Positions 22,502-34,614 are shown, counted from the first letter of the stretch. The stretch: DNA of 64,000 nucleotides from Plasmodiophora brassicae (GCA_036867785.1 CP145415.1:1054001-1118000); one strand, 5' to 3'. Program-made: numbers and translations. Notes: generated from the letters alone by a model not told the origin.

Positions 22502-22732
22502 CCACGTCGAACGTGAACCCCGCTGGATCAGTGAACGCGTACGCCGACGCCAATATCTGGGAGACGATCGCACCCTCCCTCCGCCCCCGTTGGTGGCCGG
22601 TTCGAATACCCAGATGAAACGAGATGATGTGGGCGCCCTGTCGGTCGCAGAGCAGAGCAGAGCGGAGCAGAGCAGGAGACAGCGACGGCGATCAGTCACT
22701 GTCTCGGGGGCGGCGCATTGCGTGACAGGGGG

Positions 22733-23875
22733 ATGGGCGGCAGCGACGACGATGGCGACCTGTGCCCGGAGGGCGACAAGCTGCGGGCCGAGGCCGACAA
22801 GAGGCTCAAGTCGCTGAACCTGTTCGGCGCGGCGTCGAAACGGCTGATGGACGCCGCCGAGCTGTATGGGCGCGCCGCCAACAAGTACAGGGTCGCCCGA
22901 CTATGTACTCGGGGGAATGGGGCGGGTGCCGGCCGGCGACGCAAGCCTGATCGTGGTTCGTACAGGGAAGAAGGCCGGGGAGACGCATATGGCTGCTGCC
23001 AATAATTACCATAAGGCGTCCCAAGATGGGTGGATTGACGCCAGGAAGAACTATGAGGAGGCGGCCAAATGCTTCGCCAAATGCAACCCGGAAGGTCCGA
23101 TATGGGTCGTCAGGGCGCGCTTCTGAGCCGGGCACTGACCGCGTATGTGTGGTCAGACGCGCTTGAGGCGTACAAATGCGCCGCTCAGCTGTCGCTTGAG
23201 GAGAACTCGTTCTCGATGGCGGCGCACCACTATAAGAGCATGGGCGAGATTTGTGAGGACGAAGAACTCGACATTGAACAGACGATCGAAGCATACTCGA
23301 AAGCGGCCGACTGTTTCGAGACAGCAGATTCGCCGAAGAATGCCATCGAGATGACCATGAAAGTCGCGTTCTTCAATGCCAAGATCGAACAGTACGACCG
23401 GGCCATTGAGGCGTACAAGAAGGTCGTTGAGGGGTCCACGAAAGGTCTGGACTGCACGATGTAGGGTGTTTCAAACGGGCCGCTCATACTGGTTCTGTGC
23501 AGGTGCGTCCAAGTCGACAGGCGAGATGGCCGCCGTCAATTGTGTGCTGTGCCATCTGGCCGGGAAGGACTCGACGACGGAGCAGGCCGAAGCGGCGTTT
23601 GAGTCGTACAAGGACGCGTTTGACTCCCTCGAACGGTCCACGTTCGGTCGTCTGCTCGACGGTCTTCTCCAGGCGTTACGTCATGGTATGGATGCGTGTC
23701 CGACCGTCGTATGGCACGTTGTGATGACTCGTCCCTGCAAGGCGACGTCGACGAGTGGGAGTCGGCAGTCACGCAGGCCGAAAAGAAATCGCCGATGACT
23801 CCGTTCCACAAGTCCATGATCGCGCAGGCGCAAAAGGCCAAGCTAGAGAGTGCCGCTGAGCCTCAGTTGACATAA
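22733..23875 (+). CDS. Alpha-SNAP (Sec17), NSF attachment protein
   Basis: Adaptor that binds SNARE complexes and recruits NSF for disassembly after membrane fusion. TPR-like helices are recognisable: EADKRLKSLNLFGAASKR, AAELYGRAANKYR, AANNYHKASQ, ARKNYEEAAKCFAKCNPE, ALEAYKCAAQLSLEENSF, AAHHYKSMGEICEDE, IEQTIEAYSKAADCFE, AFFNAKIEQYDRAIEAYKK, AAVNCVLCHLA and AAFESYKDAFDSLERSTFG. The C-terminus ends near VDEWESAVTQAEKKSP, equivalent to the NSF-stimulating end. At least four short introns are needed; CNPE joins DALEAYK by removing a roughly 60-nt intron. The start ATG at 22733 follows a G-rich leader that contains an AGAGC microsatellite near 22650. It shares a 230-bp divergent spacer with the RGS gene. 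Confidence 0.9.
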
Positions 23876-24021
23876 CGCTGCGATCCTATGCAGTAAATAC
23901 CGCATGAGTAAAGTGCACATCGAAGGAGTCGCAGACGGAGCCCTTCCGTCCGTTTGCGTCTGGGGACGGGCGTCTTAAGTCGCAGTCCGCAAGTCCGCGA
24001 CTTTCGGTGTGTTGGTTGACA

Positions 24022-24439
24022 ATGACGCACACGATTGTCCTGGTCGAGCTGACCGCTGGCAGCCGTACGTATGATCAGTACGCGACCGTTCGGGCGGCCA
24101 TGAACGGTGTATGCCAGTTGTTCGAGAAACGACTGAAGCTGCAGCACCCGAACAAGGCTCAGATCACATATGATATCAAGGTTGCAAGCCACGACTCCAG
24201 CGTGGCCGTTTTGAGGCGCGGTGCTGATAACAGTTAACAGGACTTGAACAAGTACATCGACAGCTTGCCTGATCTTGCTGCGCTGACGTAAGGGCGAAAT
24301 CCATGTGGCGGAGTGTCGGTATTCTGAATTGGGCTCGGGGATTAGGCTGAGCGAGCGTGAGGGAATGTATGTCCCGCGTAACAAGGACTGGATCAAACGC
24401 GAGGTCCTCAATCACCTCACCAAGCAGGCCAATGAATAA
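24022..24439 (+). CDS. Enhancer of rudimentary homologue (ERH)
   Basis: Small conserved nuclear protein acting in RNA processing and decay and in transcription complexes. Exons 24022-24180, 24241-24287 and 24346-24439 join to 99 residues, against about 104 in animals. The protein opens MTHTIVLVELTAGSRTYDQY, continues with GVCQLFEKRLK and ITYDIKDLNKYIDSLPDL, and ends with the diagnostic YVPRNKDWIKREVLNHL. Introns are 60 and 58 nt. It lies about 150 bp after alpha-SNAP on the same strand. Confidence 0.95.
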
Positions 24440-24668
24440 GCAATCATGGGGGTCGCTTCTGACCGGAGTGCACAATTTGCCATAAACACTGAATTGTACA
24501 ATACTAATACGGCGCGTTATACGACGTTGGTCAGAGTAGGGCTACAATAATTATATAGGCGAGTGCAGCAGAGTTGTGTATTGGGTCAACGGGGCACTTC
24601 GTCATTCCGCCTTTCGAAGTTTTTTCATCGAACGCTTCTTTGGCACATCTGCGGCGACAAATGACCAA

Positions 24669-24970
24669 TTAGTTGGCGTCGAATACTGCAATAGGAACCA
24701 TCGGGAGCCTACTGCGATGCTTGTCGGCGTTGAGAAGCTTCTGCACAATCAGGCCAACGCCGTAGAAGATGAGGCCGGCGATCAGGAACAGCAGCCACTT
24801 GGGCAGCGGGATCGTCCACCTGCGTCCAGATCAGCGACATCGACAGGCACCATGAGGGACAGATCATACGGGACATCATCGTCTTCGTAAGGGTACGGTT
24901 CAGCATCGTCGGCGAATGCCGCACAGGACAGGTACGCCGCCAGCACGGCCCATTGCGCGAATCGCTCCAT
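24669..24970 (-). CDS. Small type I membrane protein, unknown family
   Basis: Removing an intron of about 41 nt (24820-24860) gives an 86-residue protein. It has a signal peptide (MERFAQWAVLAAYLSCAAFA), a short acidic lumenal region (DDAEPYPYEDDDVPYDL), one transmembrane helix (WLLFLIAGLIFYGVGLIVQ) and a short basic tail. Without splicing the frame ends before the helix, and with it the total is exactly 87 codons, so I trust the model moderately. Size and layout resemble small ER or secretory accessory proteins, but I recognise no family. Confidence 0.6.
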
Positions 24971-25200
24971 TGATTGTTGTGCGTCTCCAGTCAACAGCTG
25001 CCTTGACCCGTCGCGCAAATCCGTCTCCGCAACGGGCCTGCCCGGATGACACGTCACGGTCTGCTATTCCTGACAACGCTGCTATTGTTCTGATCTACGG
25101 GCGGCGACACTCACTCAACAGGGCAGGCGACAGGCACAGAAGAGGCGGCCCCCAGCCGCCGCCCGGCCTACTTAGCTGTGAGGTGCCCAGCCGGGCATCT

Positions 25201-25500
25201 CTATTCGGGATAATTCCACACGAGAACGTATCGAAGCTTGGTCCCCCACTTTCCCTACGGGGACCAAAGATCATCGAAACGACAGTATCACGGCTTGTGA
25301 ATGTTGACATGACAAGCAACGTCAAAATGTTCGTAGCCCGGCCGTTAACATCACATTTGTAGTAGATGTATCGCAGCATGGACAGCAAGACCTGGACGTC
25401 CTGGGCGAAATATTTTCCGACACGTACGGTAGATCATTGTCGCACCGCCCCAGAACAACAACCTCGCTACCAGCGTGGGGACTTTTGTTGAGACACGACA
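25201..25500 (-). CDS. Possible small multi-exon gene, unrecognised
   Basis: In the 660-bp gap before ELP6 the minus strand carries a plausible spliced frame. It starts MSCLNKSPHAG at about 25500, has a coding-like block DVQVLLSMLRYIYYKCDVNG, a GT-AG intron ending at CCCCGTAG, and a terminal piece KWGTKLRYVLVWNYPE with a stop at 25201. No family is recognised. The plus strand also has a long open frame over the same stretch (about 25330-25706), so either or neither could be real. Confidence 0.28.
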
Positions 25501-25632
25501 TTGTCGATCTGTTCGTCACCAGGCAAGACCTGCAGGACAACGCAGCGCTGGCGCTTCCTGCCACGGTAACTGCCAAGACGTTCCTGTGCGACAGTACGGT
25601 CAAGTGGAAAGTGCGCGCAAGGAACGCGCCAA

Positions 25633-26378
25633 ATGGATTGCAGCGACGCGCTGGACTGGCGTCTGCCCGATGGCGCCCAGCAGTTCTGGCTGGTTATGGA
25701 TGAGCTGACAGCATCTAGTGATTTTGTCGCATTGTCGATAGTGAAGGCGTGCGTTAATGACCCGACGGCGCGAATGGCGTTTGTATCGTTCCAGGAACCG
25801 CGGTCGCACTATGATGCCATCTTGCACAGAACCGTATGCTGTCGTTTGTGTTGCTTCTGTTTCGTGAGGCCCTGACTAGCGGGTTTGATTAGGGCGTCAA
25901 ATGGGACTCGGATAGGCTGCTCTTCATCGATGGACTCTCAGATCAGGACGTGTGGGACAGCCCCGAGTACGTGGATGGACTTCGGCTTCGACTGACTCGT
26001 TGGTCTAATGATGATCGCGAGGATGTTCCCCGTGTGTGCGTCATCGATGGTGCGTCAGTTCTGTTAGAATCCGCGAGAAACCCAGCCGACGTCGTCGACT
26101 TCGTCCGCTTGCTGCTCGACGAATGCATTGGCGTCGTTTTCTGCGTCCGATCCGACATATCAGCGCACGCCGGCGCCATCGCCTGTTTGCAGGACATCGC
26201 CGATGTTTCCGTTCGCGTGTGCCCTCTGGCCACCGGGTACAATCCGAACATCGACGGGCAGCTCCGAATCTCCCGCCGGCCCAACTTCTGCCATCCACCG
26301 ACTAATCCGTCTCCGGTGCACTTCCGCCGCTCGGACACTGAAGTCACTGTGTTCACGCGGGGCTCCTTGTTCCAGTAA
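25633..26378 (+). CDS. Elongator complex protein 6 (ELP6)
   Basis: Subunit of the Elp456 RecA-like ring of Elongator, required for tRNA wobble-uridine modification. Exons 25633-25833 and 25893-26378 join to 228 residues. Typical ELP6 blocks are LTASSDFVALSIVKAC (degenerate Walker region), MAFVSFQEPRSHYDAI, GVKWDSDRLLFIDGLS, VVDFVRLLLDECIGVVFCVRS and VTVFTRGSLF at the C-terminus. The intron of 59 nt restores the reading frame exactly. It acts in the same tRNA-modification field as MTO1 at 34.6 kb, but the two are not adjacent. Confidence 0.75.
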
Positions 26379-26487
26379 ACCCTTTTAGTACAGTAAAACT
26401 AGACACAGCAGATGCACTGCAGTGGGAGCTACAGCCTACAGTGGGCAGCCTGCAGCTGCAGCCACTGCGCAGTCGTGACACGCGGCG

Positions 26488-27167
26488 ATGTCCGTGGAGA
26501 AGGCGGCAGGTGGGCCTGATGATGGCGAGATTGACACGATCGACACGCCGATGCGGTACCTGGGTTACCTGGGCCGCCTCCGCGCTTTCGTCACCAGGGG
26601 TTCTCGATACGTACGGTGAACGCTGTGTATGTGTGCTCATCGAGCTCACCTGTTGTTGACTGGTTCGGCACCAGATGGCGTACACGTCGGATGTTGGTGA
26701 AGCGTTCCGTCCTGTTGTCCCGCGGTGGATTGTCAATGCGGCGTACGGGCTGTCGTTCGCATACGTTGCCGGTGATGTCACGTATGAAGCGTATCACGCC
26801 CATCGGCACGGGGAGACCAAGGAGGGCATTACCCGGACCGTGGTGCAGCGATCGATATTCCAAGTTCTCGCATCACTGGTCGGCAGATATGGCCCATGAT
26901 GTGCTCAGGTGATTTATTTCGTTGCAGGCCCTCCCAGCGTTCGCGATACACTCAGTGGTGCATGCCTCAGCGAGCGCGCTGAAGCGTTACCCGAAGATGG
27001 TGGCCGCATATCCGGCGTTAAGGTTCGCGCCGACGACTATTGGGCTCCTCGTCGTCCCCGCCCTTCCCGTTATGTTTGACCACCCTGTTGAGCACGTCGT
27101 CGACACAGTCTTCGACAATGTCTGGCCCTACAAGTACCGACATCCAAAGCATGAGAAGTCGGTGTAA
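26488..27167 (+). CDS. Mitochondrial fission process protein 1 (MTFP1/MTP18)
   Basis: Inner mitochondrial membrane protein linked to fission. Exons 26488-26610, 26675-26878 and 26928-27167 give 188 residues. Family motifs are MRYLGYLGRL, DVGEAFRPVVP, YGLSFAYVAGDVTYEAY, FQVLASLALPAFAIHSVVHASA, RFAPTTIGLLVVPALPV and HPVEHVVDTVFDNVW, with four hydrophobic segments as in animal MTFP1. The introns are 64 and 49 nt. The downstream 326 bp (27168-27493) shows no gene. Confidence 0.88.
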
Positions 27168-27493
27168 TACGGTTTGTGAACGGTGTTGCTGCGGCCCATG
27201 GACAATGTTAAATGTGATAAATGAGGCCTCAATGAAGTTACAGTGCCCTAAGCTGCCGCGTCTGTCAGGTCAGAAGCGTCGAGACAACCATGTCGAGTGG
27301 TGATAGACGCCACCACTTCTACTGGCCTAGTAATATCGCTTTATGGGTTGATGCAGACAGAGTACCTGCACACCTCGCGCGACTAGACTGAGTGATTCCA
27401 GAACACCCGGGACAGGCACTATTGTCGGGAGCCTCTCGAGCTCGTGGCTGCCGTCACTCTACTAATCAACCGTTAGGCGAAGGGTGACAAGAG

Positions 27494-28237
27494 ATGGTCG
27501 GATTAGCCACTGAAGTGTATGCCATCGTCGCGTTGCCCTTCGTCGTTGCGGGCGTCGTCATTCGTGGCCTTGTTTCCTACTTGATAGCTATCGCCTGGCC
27601 TGCTGAGTACGTTTCGTTGTCGGTGGCGGCGCTGACAGACTGTTGCACCAAGGCGAACGCAACGGCGATGTGTCACACGTATTTGTTACCGGGTCTGCAT
27701 AAGGTTCAGGGTGTCATCAGCACAGTTGTCGTACGTTGCCTTCCTGGTTCGCCTCGTACCAAGGAAGAAGCAGCGTTGGTGGACAACGGGTCCGCACTGA
27801 TCGAGACGTCAGCGCCCAGCCAATGTGAAGCGCTGCCGCCTCCTCCTCTGCCTGCAAGGGCGAGGTTAGAGGGCGAACCTGAGGAGGACCAGTGTCCACC
27901 AGGATCGCCGACCGAATCGAAGGCTGAACTCCCTGACGACACGCTGAGCCTGTCAGGGCTCCTGCGCGGGATCGACAAGCGCCTCCTGACGGAACTCGAG
28001 GTCGGATACAGCGCCGTTGTCGTTGCGATCCGTTCCAGACTTCCCGACATGAGCTGCCAATCACCTTGGACCAAGGCGTCAGCGCTGGCTTACGGGCCGT
28101 TCGCCTGGGTCGCTCAAGGCAATTACCTCGCAACGTCGTGCATCGACAGCGTTGTTGGCTATGGCCAAAGGGCCTACAAGCTAATTACCGATGGCATCGG
28201 TGGATTCCGGGCTCGGACCGTGAACTTCTTGTCGTAG
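27494..28237 (+). CDS. Hypothetical membrane-associated protein
   Basis: Intronless frame of 247 residues, not recognised. The N-terminus is a long hydrophobic segment (VYAIVALPFVVAGVVIRGLV) that may span or dip into a membrane. A Pro/Glu-rich disordered middle follows. The C-terminal third is amphipathic (LAYGPFAWVAQGNYLATSC, GYGQRAYKLITDGIGGF) and faintly recalls lipid-droplet coat proteins of the perilipin type, but too weakly to name. Codon choice agrees with its neighbours. It converges on the first MscS-like gene. Confidence 0.55.
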   Translation: MVGLATEVYAIVALPFVVAGVVIRGLVSYLIAIAWPAEYVSLSVAALTDCCTKANATAMCHTYLLPGLHKVQGVISTVVVRCLPGSPRTKEEAALVDNGSALIETSAPSQCEALPPPPLPARARLEGEPEEDQCPPGSPTESKAELPDDTLSLSGLLRGIDKRLLTELEVGYSAVVVAIRSRLPDMSCQSPWTKASALAYGPFAWVAQGNYLATSCIDSVVGYGQRAYKLITDGIGGFRARTVNFLS

Positions 28238-28371
28238 AAGATCGCCGTTCGCATGCGTTTCGAATACACCATGCCGAAAGCGTGTACTGATTGAAAGGGA
28301 TGGACAGGACTAGCCGGCCAGTGTAAAAGCAAGCCTGTCTTTAGTACAAATTCAATGCTTGGCCATAGGTG

Positions 28372-30822
28372 CTATTTTTCTCGATTGTGCCGGACAGTCC
28401 CTTTGTCAGCCGGGTTCTTGTGATACACGGCGCACAAGACAGGACCTGATACCTCATGGTATCCGACGCCGAGCTTCGTGAGCTGCTTGCGGATGTGGTT
28501 CTTGATGTCAGTGTCTGCAGTGCAGAACGCGCCGCCTTCACTGTACGTGAACACCGAATCGATGCGAATCTCCACGTCGACCCCATTGGTCTTCGTGAGA
28601 TCATTCAGACTGATGGATACACGAGGTTTCCATTCTAACACAGGGCATCAGAAACGTCCAGGAAAGACAAACGTGTAGGCTGCTCGACGTACGAGACGGG
28701 TTTCTGATAGCATACTTCAGTATGGATGCCTTCAGGCGCTCCACGAGTTCAACGGGAGTATCTTGGGCAATTTCGATGACCACTCTTGTCGCGCAATTGC
28801 CACTCTTCGAGAGGTTAACCTAAGCAGCCAACACCTTGTGAACAACCAGCAGATGCATCTCATACAGAACCTACAAGCTTAAGATCGGCAAGCACTTGAT
28901 TCGAATATCTTGTGCACTTGTTCATCGAGTCCAGGAACTGCGTCTCTAACAGACCGATCTTGTGCACCTGGTACCAGTTGCCATCAATGACCACCTCATC
29001 GTTAACCTGATATGGTTTCCCTCCGAAAATGAACTAGGGCGTGTCAGACTTCGTTATGACGTATTGTAACATGAACTCACAGAGATGCATTCCACAAGGC
29101 GGCTGATTGTTTTCGATAGGGCAAACGACAAAGCCAGCAACATTGCAGACATAGCAGTGACTAGCTGGCTGGCATTGTAACCAAAAATGCTCATGATAAC
29201 GAAGAGCAAGAAGAGATAAAAGATGCCAGACAGGATCGTCTTACTAAGGTACGACAAGTTTTGGAAGCTCTTCAGACGATTCGCAAGGACGCTCCATGTG
29301 TTGAAGGCAGACTTAAAGGCGGCGATGAACTGCTCGCTTGTTACAGCCTGTTTCACAAGAGCATCTCCCTGACGAGTGAACATCAAACGAAAGCACTGCG
29401 CGGCGAGAAAAGCATCCTGCAATGAGCGTTACTCGAAAACGGCATACACACATAACCTCTGCAGGATTCAAGGCGCACCTTGAAATACCCAGTCCACATG
29501 TCGAAAGAAATAACGGGGGGATTCGGAGCACTTCCCGGGTCGTGCTGCTTATCTTCAACAATGTTGTCGAAAACGATTTGCGCAATGAGGGCCATCTCTT
29601 TGGTGCTGGACACCTCAACGGTGGAGTCCGTTGAGAATTCCCATCGATCTGACTGACAGGCAAGAGGAAAGCCTATGCAGCCCTCTCTGAACGTATAACC
29701 TTTCAGTTACGGCAATGCCATCATAGAGCCCAAATCTCCGAACCTGATTTGTCGAACGGAAGCCATGAGGTACTTGTTATGTCGATTGTTGGAGCGGATT
29801 TGGGCAAGCGCCACCTTGTCTGACTCAGATCGGCAGCACAAGTCGTGGAGGATATCTTGCACGAACATGAGTGCGTTGATACGCTTCCCGAAGGTCTTTT
29901 TGACAGCCCACATTTCAAGGAGATGGTTCAGGACGTTTCTGACGACGAGGAAAGCGCCAATAGTCCAGACGGAAACAAACACGTTGTGAACTGTTGTCGG
30001 ATTGACGCCGTTTACGGCTGTCGAACTCAGCCACCATTGAAATACGAAGCCGTCGGTCAAAACCGCTATCGACAAAGGTCAAATGCACGCGGCAAGCACT
30101 TTTCCGCCAACGATCCTACCGAACATGATGACACGGATGTAACCCGATGCCGTGCCCTGCATCATGGGATACAGCCAGGCGGGAGATCTGATGAACAGCC
30201 TAGCCGCGTTCAGCACCGTTATCTCGATGATGTACGATACGAACATGGTGATTGCAACCTGCAAAGGGGGGCGACCGGTCAGTTTCAGTCGCCCAGTCAC
30301 AGCATCGAAAGAACGACGTACCAAACCGGGTATTGCGGACCACAGCCACGACACTTGCGACAGGATAAAGCGTGTGCGGTCTCTGGATCCGATCATGTAC
30401 AAGATAAAAGATGTCACAAGGCTGACAACGACCAGGCCTAAGGCCCAGCGATGGCGATACATCCATCTAAGGAATCGCCGCGTCCTGCCTTGCGCGAGGC
30501 GATTCTCCAGAAACATTCTCTCACAATCTTCGTAGATGTCAACGATTTTCGCGGTGTGTGGTGTCGACATGTGCGATACGGCCAGCATCTGCCTCTCATC
30601 CCAACGCTCATCTTCTTCGGACACATTGCTCGATAACCTTCTCGCGTGCCGTCCCGAAAATTGATATCGCTCGCCAATCCCAGTCGGGAGCATCAGGAGC
30701 TGCTCGGCAGCGACGCGCGACCCTTCCTCCAGCTCGCTCGGCTTCGACACCTCAATGCAGAACTCCTCGGCGGGCGCCCCGTGCTCCGCCCCCGCCTGCG
30801 GGGCGTCGTCGGGCGTCGCCAT
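28372..30822 (-). CDS. MscS-like mechanosensitive channel, paralogue A
   Basis: Tension-gated ion channel of the plant/fungal MSL group. It has at least seven exons, all on the minus strand. Blocks in order are an acidic N-terminus, TPHTAKIVDIYEDCERMF, TM helices (WALGLVVVSLVTSFILYM, AITMFVSYIIEITVLNAA), a cytosolic loop with FGKRINALMFVQDIL, an inner helix region with SYLSKTILSGIFYLFLLFVIMSIFGYN, the pore-like helix TAMSAMLLALSFALSKTISRLVE, then the MscS beta domain FIFGGKPYQVNDEVVIDGNWYQVHKIGLLET and IAQDTPVELVERLKASILKY. It is the closest relative of the gene at 38369-41033, but its sequence is clearly richer in A and T. All exons I tested keep frame, so it looks functional. Confidence 0.88.
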
Positions 30823-31022
30823 CGACAATCAGGCCTGGACGACCGCCGTCGACTGTGACTCGCTGCATGCAGTAACGCTCCCCGCCCCCAACGTCGGTCC
30901 CCGTACAGTGGAGCTGCATCCGGAGCAGGAGCCGGCACGACACGAATGTTCCCAACTGACCTTTTGGGGGTGGCTGCGTCCCGTTGTTTGTGCGGTTTTT
31001 TGGGCAGCACCGGCACGACGCA

Positions 31023-32599
31023 ATGGGGCCGCCGTCGTCGTTCATGGTCGGGTATGCGGCCGACCGCCACGTGTTGATGCGGCTGCTGGCACAGAGCCGT
31101 CGCGGCGGCGGCAGAGCGGGGCCGAGGATTCGGCAACGGCAAAGGGGGCGGGTTGCGAAGCCGTCGGCGCCGTTCCCGGGGGAGTTCAACCTGACGGCGC
31201 GCGACACGATTCGCACCTGCGCTGACTGGAATCGGGTCGAGCGTGTCGTCGACGACGTCGTCTCGCGTAACGACCCGTGCCATTGGTGCACAGCGTTCGG
31301 GTCGGCGGTCAGCGCCGCACTGCGGTTGTCAACGTATGATCGAGCACTGGAGATTGCGTCACTCGGCATGTCGCGGGATGGTCTGCCGATATCCGAATCC
31401 ATCTCGATCCTGGTCCCGTTTGCGGCGTGGTCGCCCACTTCTAAAGATGTTCATCTCAGCCTACTGCAGGGCATTTGGCAGCACGTTAGCGGAGGATCGC
31501 TTTCGCCAGGTCTCCGGCAAATCGTTAAATACTCGCTTTCATCGCTCTGGAGAAACAATCGCTTCGATGACGTGGTCGGTCTATATCATCTACGGTCTTC
31601 TGCCCTGGGTTTGACGCTTCATCCTTCCAGGACACCTCGCTAGCTACGGCCGACGAGCTTGGAATTAAGGTGGACCATTCGTGGGTGCTCGACGTATGCA
31701 GCGGCCGCATGCGCGAAATGCAACCAAGGCCTCATGCCCATTCCTACCAGCGTCTTACTCGTCTGGTCGTTCAGCGATATGGGAAGGGCGAGGAAACAAC
31801 GATTGATGCCGGCCTTGGCGCGGCTATGCTCTCCTGGATCGCCCGGAGCGCCCAGCCTGACTTGCTGAATGCACGGCTCGTATCGTCCATTATGCACCTC
31901 GTCGACCCTCGCGCTGGTCTAAGACAGCCGAGGAATACAGTTGTGCAGTTTTGGTGCAAATCAGGCATGCTTCACCCTGCGTTTCTGGAAGCGTCCAAGT
32001 CGTCACCAGCCCCGCTGTTCTCTCGTACCGTTCGAGCGCTGTTCAGCCTTGCCGCTCACAGCCGTCGCATCGATCTCATTCTCTTTGCCTGGGACATGAG
32101 GGCTTCCGACTGCGTCTTCTCTGCCATGATTCGCGCTCTACAACGATCGCGCTGCGCTTCCCAACAGTTTGACTCAATGGTGTCCTGGGGATTCTGCAAT
32201 TCACAGGTTCGGCGGGCATCTGGGCACGTTATTGCTCGGGCGTGCCTGATGTCAGGCAATACTGCCGCTGCGTCTTCTGTTGTCATGTGCCTGTACTCGC
32301 AAGGCATTTTAACCGAGGGCTGGTTCGCCCGCCTTCTCCTACACTCCATCTACAACGACAACAGGAAGGTTGTTGCGAAGACTGCCGAATGGGTACTGTC
32401 CATGATGGCGCGCGCGGACGTTCCAATGTCCCATGCGACTGCCCAGACTGTCGCCAAACTCGCCTCGGACCAGGACAGCAAGCTTCACCTTCAGAAATCG
32501 ATTGAGCTCTTGTCCATCTCGATGCGAGCCGGTGTGTCTGATATGATCACGTTACTTGATGCGACGCCCACGAAACTTCTAATGCCAACGGTGCGATAG
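31023..32599 (+). CDS. Helical-repeat protein, PPR-like, probably mitochondrial
   Basis: Exons 31023-31574 and 31631-32599 (intron 56 nt) give about 506 residues. The N-terminus is rich in Arg and Gly without acids (AQSRRGGGRAGPRIRQRQRGR), like a mitochondrial presequence. The rest is strongly alpha-helical with PPR-like spacing, for example TYDRALEIASLGMSRDGLP, FDSMVSWGFCNSQVRRASG and ARACLMSGNTAAASSVVMCLYSQGI. RNA binding in mitochondria is a reasonable guess, but individual repeats are too degenerate to call with certainty. A second in-frame ATG at 31044 is possible. The 200-bp spacer to MscS paralogue A is a divergent promoter. Confidence 0.55.
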
Positions 32600-32714
32600 C
32601 ATAGGGTGCACCTGCACACCTCCTATATATCGATACAGGCTCGTACTTGGCAATGCTTTACTTCAGACTGCGCCGTCGGTCTCTGTGCGCTCCAGAAACA
32701 GTATATACGGCAGC

Positions 32715-34198
32715 TCACTGCTCGACAGCAATCAATGCCAAGAACGTCATGCCGATCTCGTTGATATCGCGAAAGCCAGGGAATTTCGTCAGCGCCCGAT
32801 TGACAAGTTCGGCCGCCTGGTTCTTCACCATACGTTCGCGATTGGTCCTGCTGCTCCACGCCAGACTGACCAGGACGTTGCAGGCGCATCGCTGTAGCAT
32901 GGGGAAGTCGCCAAACCTTGCCATGGCGCCAAGGATCGCTTCGATTCCGTTGAGGTTCCTGATTGCAGTCCTGGATTCTCTGTTTAAAGACAGGTTGATC
33001 AATGCGAAGCAAGCCTATTGCGCAATCGAACGTCAGACTCGCCAGTAAACGACGACCTTCTCCAGCACCGTTCGTACCCTGAACTGGAGTTCTCGTTCGT
33101 CTGGGAACCGGAACATGGACAGTATGATCAGATGGATGGCCTTGCTGTTGATCAGCTGCTGCTTGTTGCAGTCCATCAGCGAGAGGTTCACGGTAGCCCA
33201 GAATGCCTTCGCCAGGACCGACGGGTTGCTAACGTTACGGACCATGGTCTGGATCACAGCGTTCACGATGCCCACGCGCGGATCGCTGAGGATGTCTGAC
33301 ACGTGCGCAATCGCTGCCGAATGCTGATGGGGATACCTGGGCAGCAGGTTAGTGTCGGCAACAGGTAGCCGGGCGCATTGCATACCGCATCCCTTCGGAA
33401 CTTCCGAGCGGGCGACCTAGGATAACCAACGCCCTGCAAGAAGAGCATGGAACAGTCAGGACGTGCTCGAATCTGGTCGCGCCACGCGTACCAGAGGGCG
33501 TTTTCGATGAGGTGCTGGCTGCTGTCGTGGATGTTCAGCGCATTGATAAGCAGGTCGACAACGCCCATGCCGGGAAGGACTTTCCTGCTCTGCTCGTTCA
33601 GGGACAGAATGCCGACGACTTTGAGGCCCAGATGTTGTACATCCCTGTCCATCATGCGCCTTGACATCAGGAACACGAGCTTCCGCAGGGTGATCTCGTT
33701 AGGGCGGGCGTGGCACACCTCGGCTTCGCCGTGCTCGTCGAACAACTGCACGATCCAACGAAGGCCCTCCTCGAGCACATTGGGCATATCGAGGCGCCTT
33801 CCAATGGCTTCGGTTACCGCCTCGATCCGAGATGCAGGGGACATGCCCGGCGTAAATTGTGTTTCGGTCCACTCGCGCGCCATTGAGGCCAACACCCAGT
33901 CCTGCCTGTTGACCGTGAATTCAATGCCAGGGCCGGTCCCCCAGTCGCGGACGCGGTATGATGCCCATCGTTCCATGCAAGAGCGCCGCCACCGCCGTAC
34001 GACGGCGTCGCGATGGGCCTGATCCAGTCTCGACGTCATGCACAACCTCGTGATGGACCTCAAGTCCAGGAACGACAGGCAAGTTTCGAACAGGTCCAGC
34101 GTCATGTGCAGAAACAGGCACCGCTGCGAGCTATTGATGACGTGCATTCCGGGGAACGCACCTGGGTAATTAACACCGGGCGATGTCATCACCTGCAT
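32715..34198 (-). CDS. F-box-like protein with ARM/HEAT repeats
   Basis: The N-terminal region carries an F-box-like helix set (TLDLFETCLSFLDLRSITRLCM). Armadillo-type repeats follow: KVVGILSLNEQSRKVLPGMG, VVDLLINALNIHDSSQHLIENALWYAW, AFWATVNLSLMDCNKQQLIN, ALINLSLNRESRTAIRN and NVLVSLAWSSRTNRERM. At least two introns are needed, one joining the LFLQ region to RYPHQHSAA and one restoring FALINLSLN. The layout suggests a substrate adaptor of a cullin ubiquitin ligase (ZYG11-like), but this is inference. ATG 34198 is the first true ATG. Confidence 0.65.
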
Positions 34199-34614
34199 GG
34201 CCACGACGATCGACGCTCGCCTCGATTGTTCTAGATTAGGGCAAGTGGCGCAATCGAGTTAGGGATACGATATACGGGATCGTACCTGGGCGATCACCCG
34301 TATCCGTACGGTGGCGTATCCAAGAGCCTAAATGTTCGTCAGACAATTGTACTGGATCATCCCACTAACGTCACCATAAACCAGCCTTACTGAACACCAC
34401 ATTTTGTAACGCTGGGGCGCTCCATCCGATGGGCATAAACCGCACGCGCATGGCCTGGGGCTGCTCCCCGGCGCAGTGTTAGCTGCAGACAGCAGCTCGG
34501 CGTGCGGCAGACACTTCCGCCGAGGTCGAACGGACATCTCCGAACACCGGTTGGGTGGTAGTTGGCTGCTTTCAGTGCAGTTCGGGCGTGCGGAGCGCGT
34601 CGGCAAAACGGCCA
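34199..34614. promoter_or_regulatory. 416-bp divergent promoter region
   Basis: A head-to-head spacer between the F-box/ARM gene and MTO1. It contains an AT-richer centre (about 34250-34420) and no convincing gene. Confidence 0.4.

Noticed and set aside
28372-30822. MscS paralogue A as a pseudogene
   Set aside because: Its AT-rich, fragmented frames resolve into collinear exons of the channel core with GT-AG borders.
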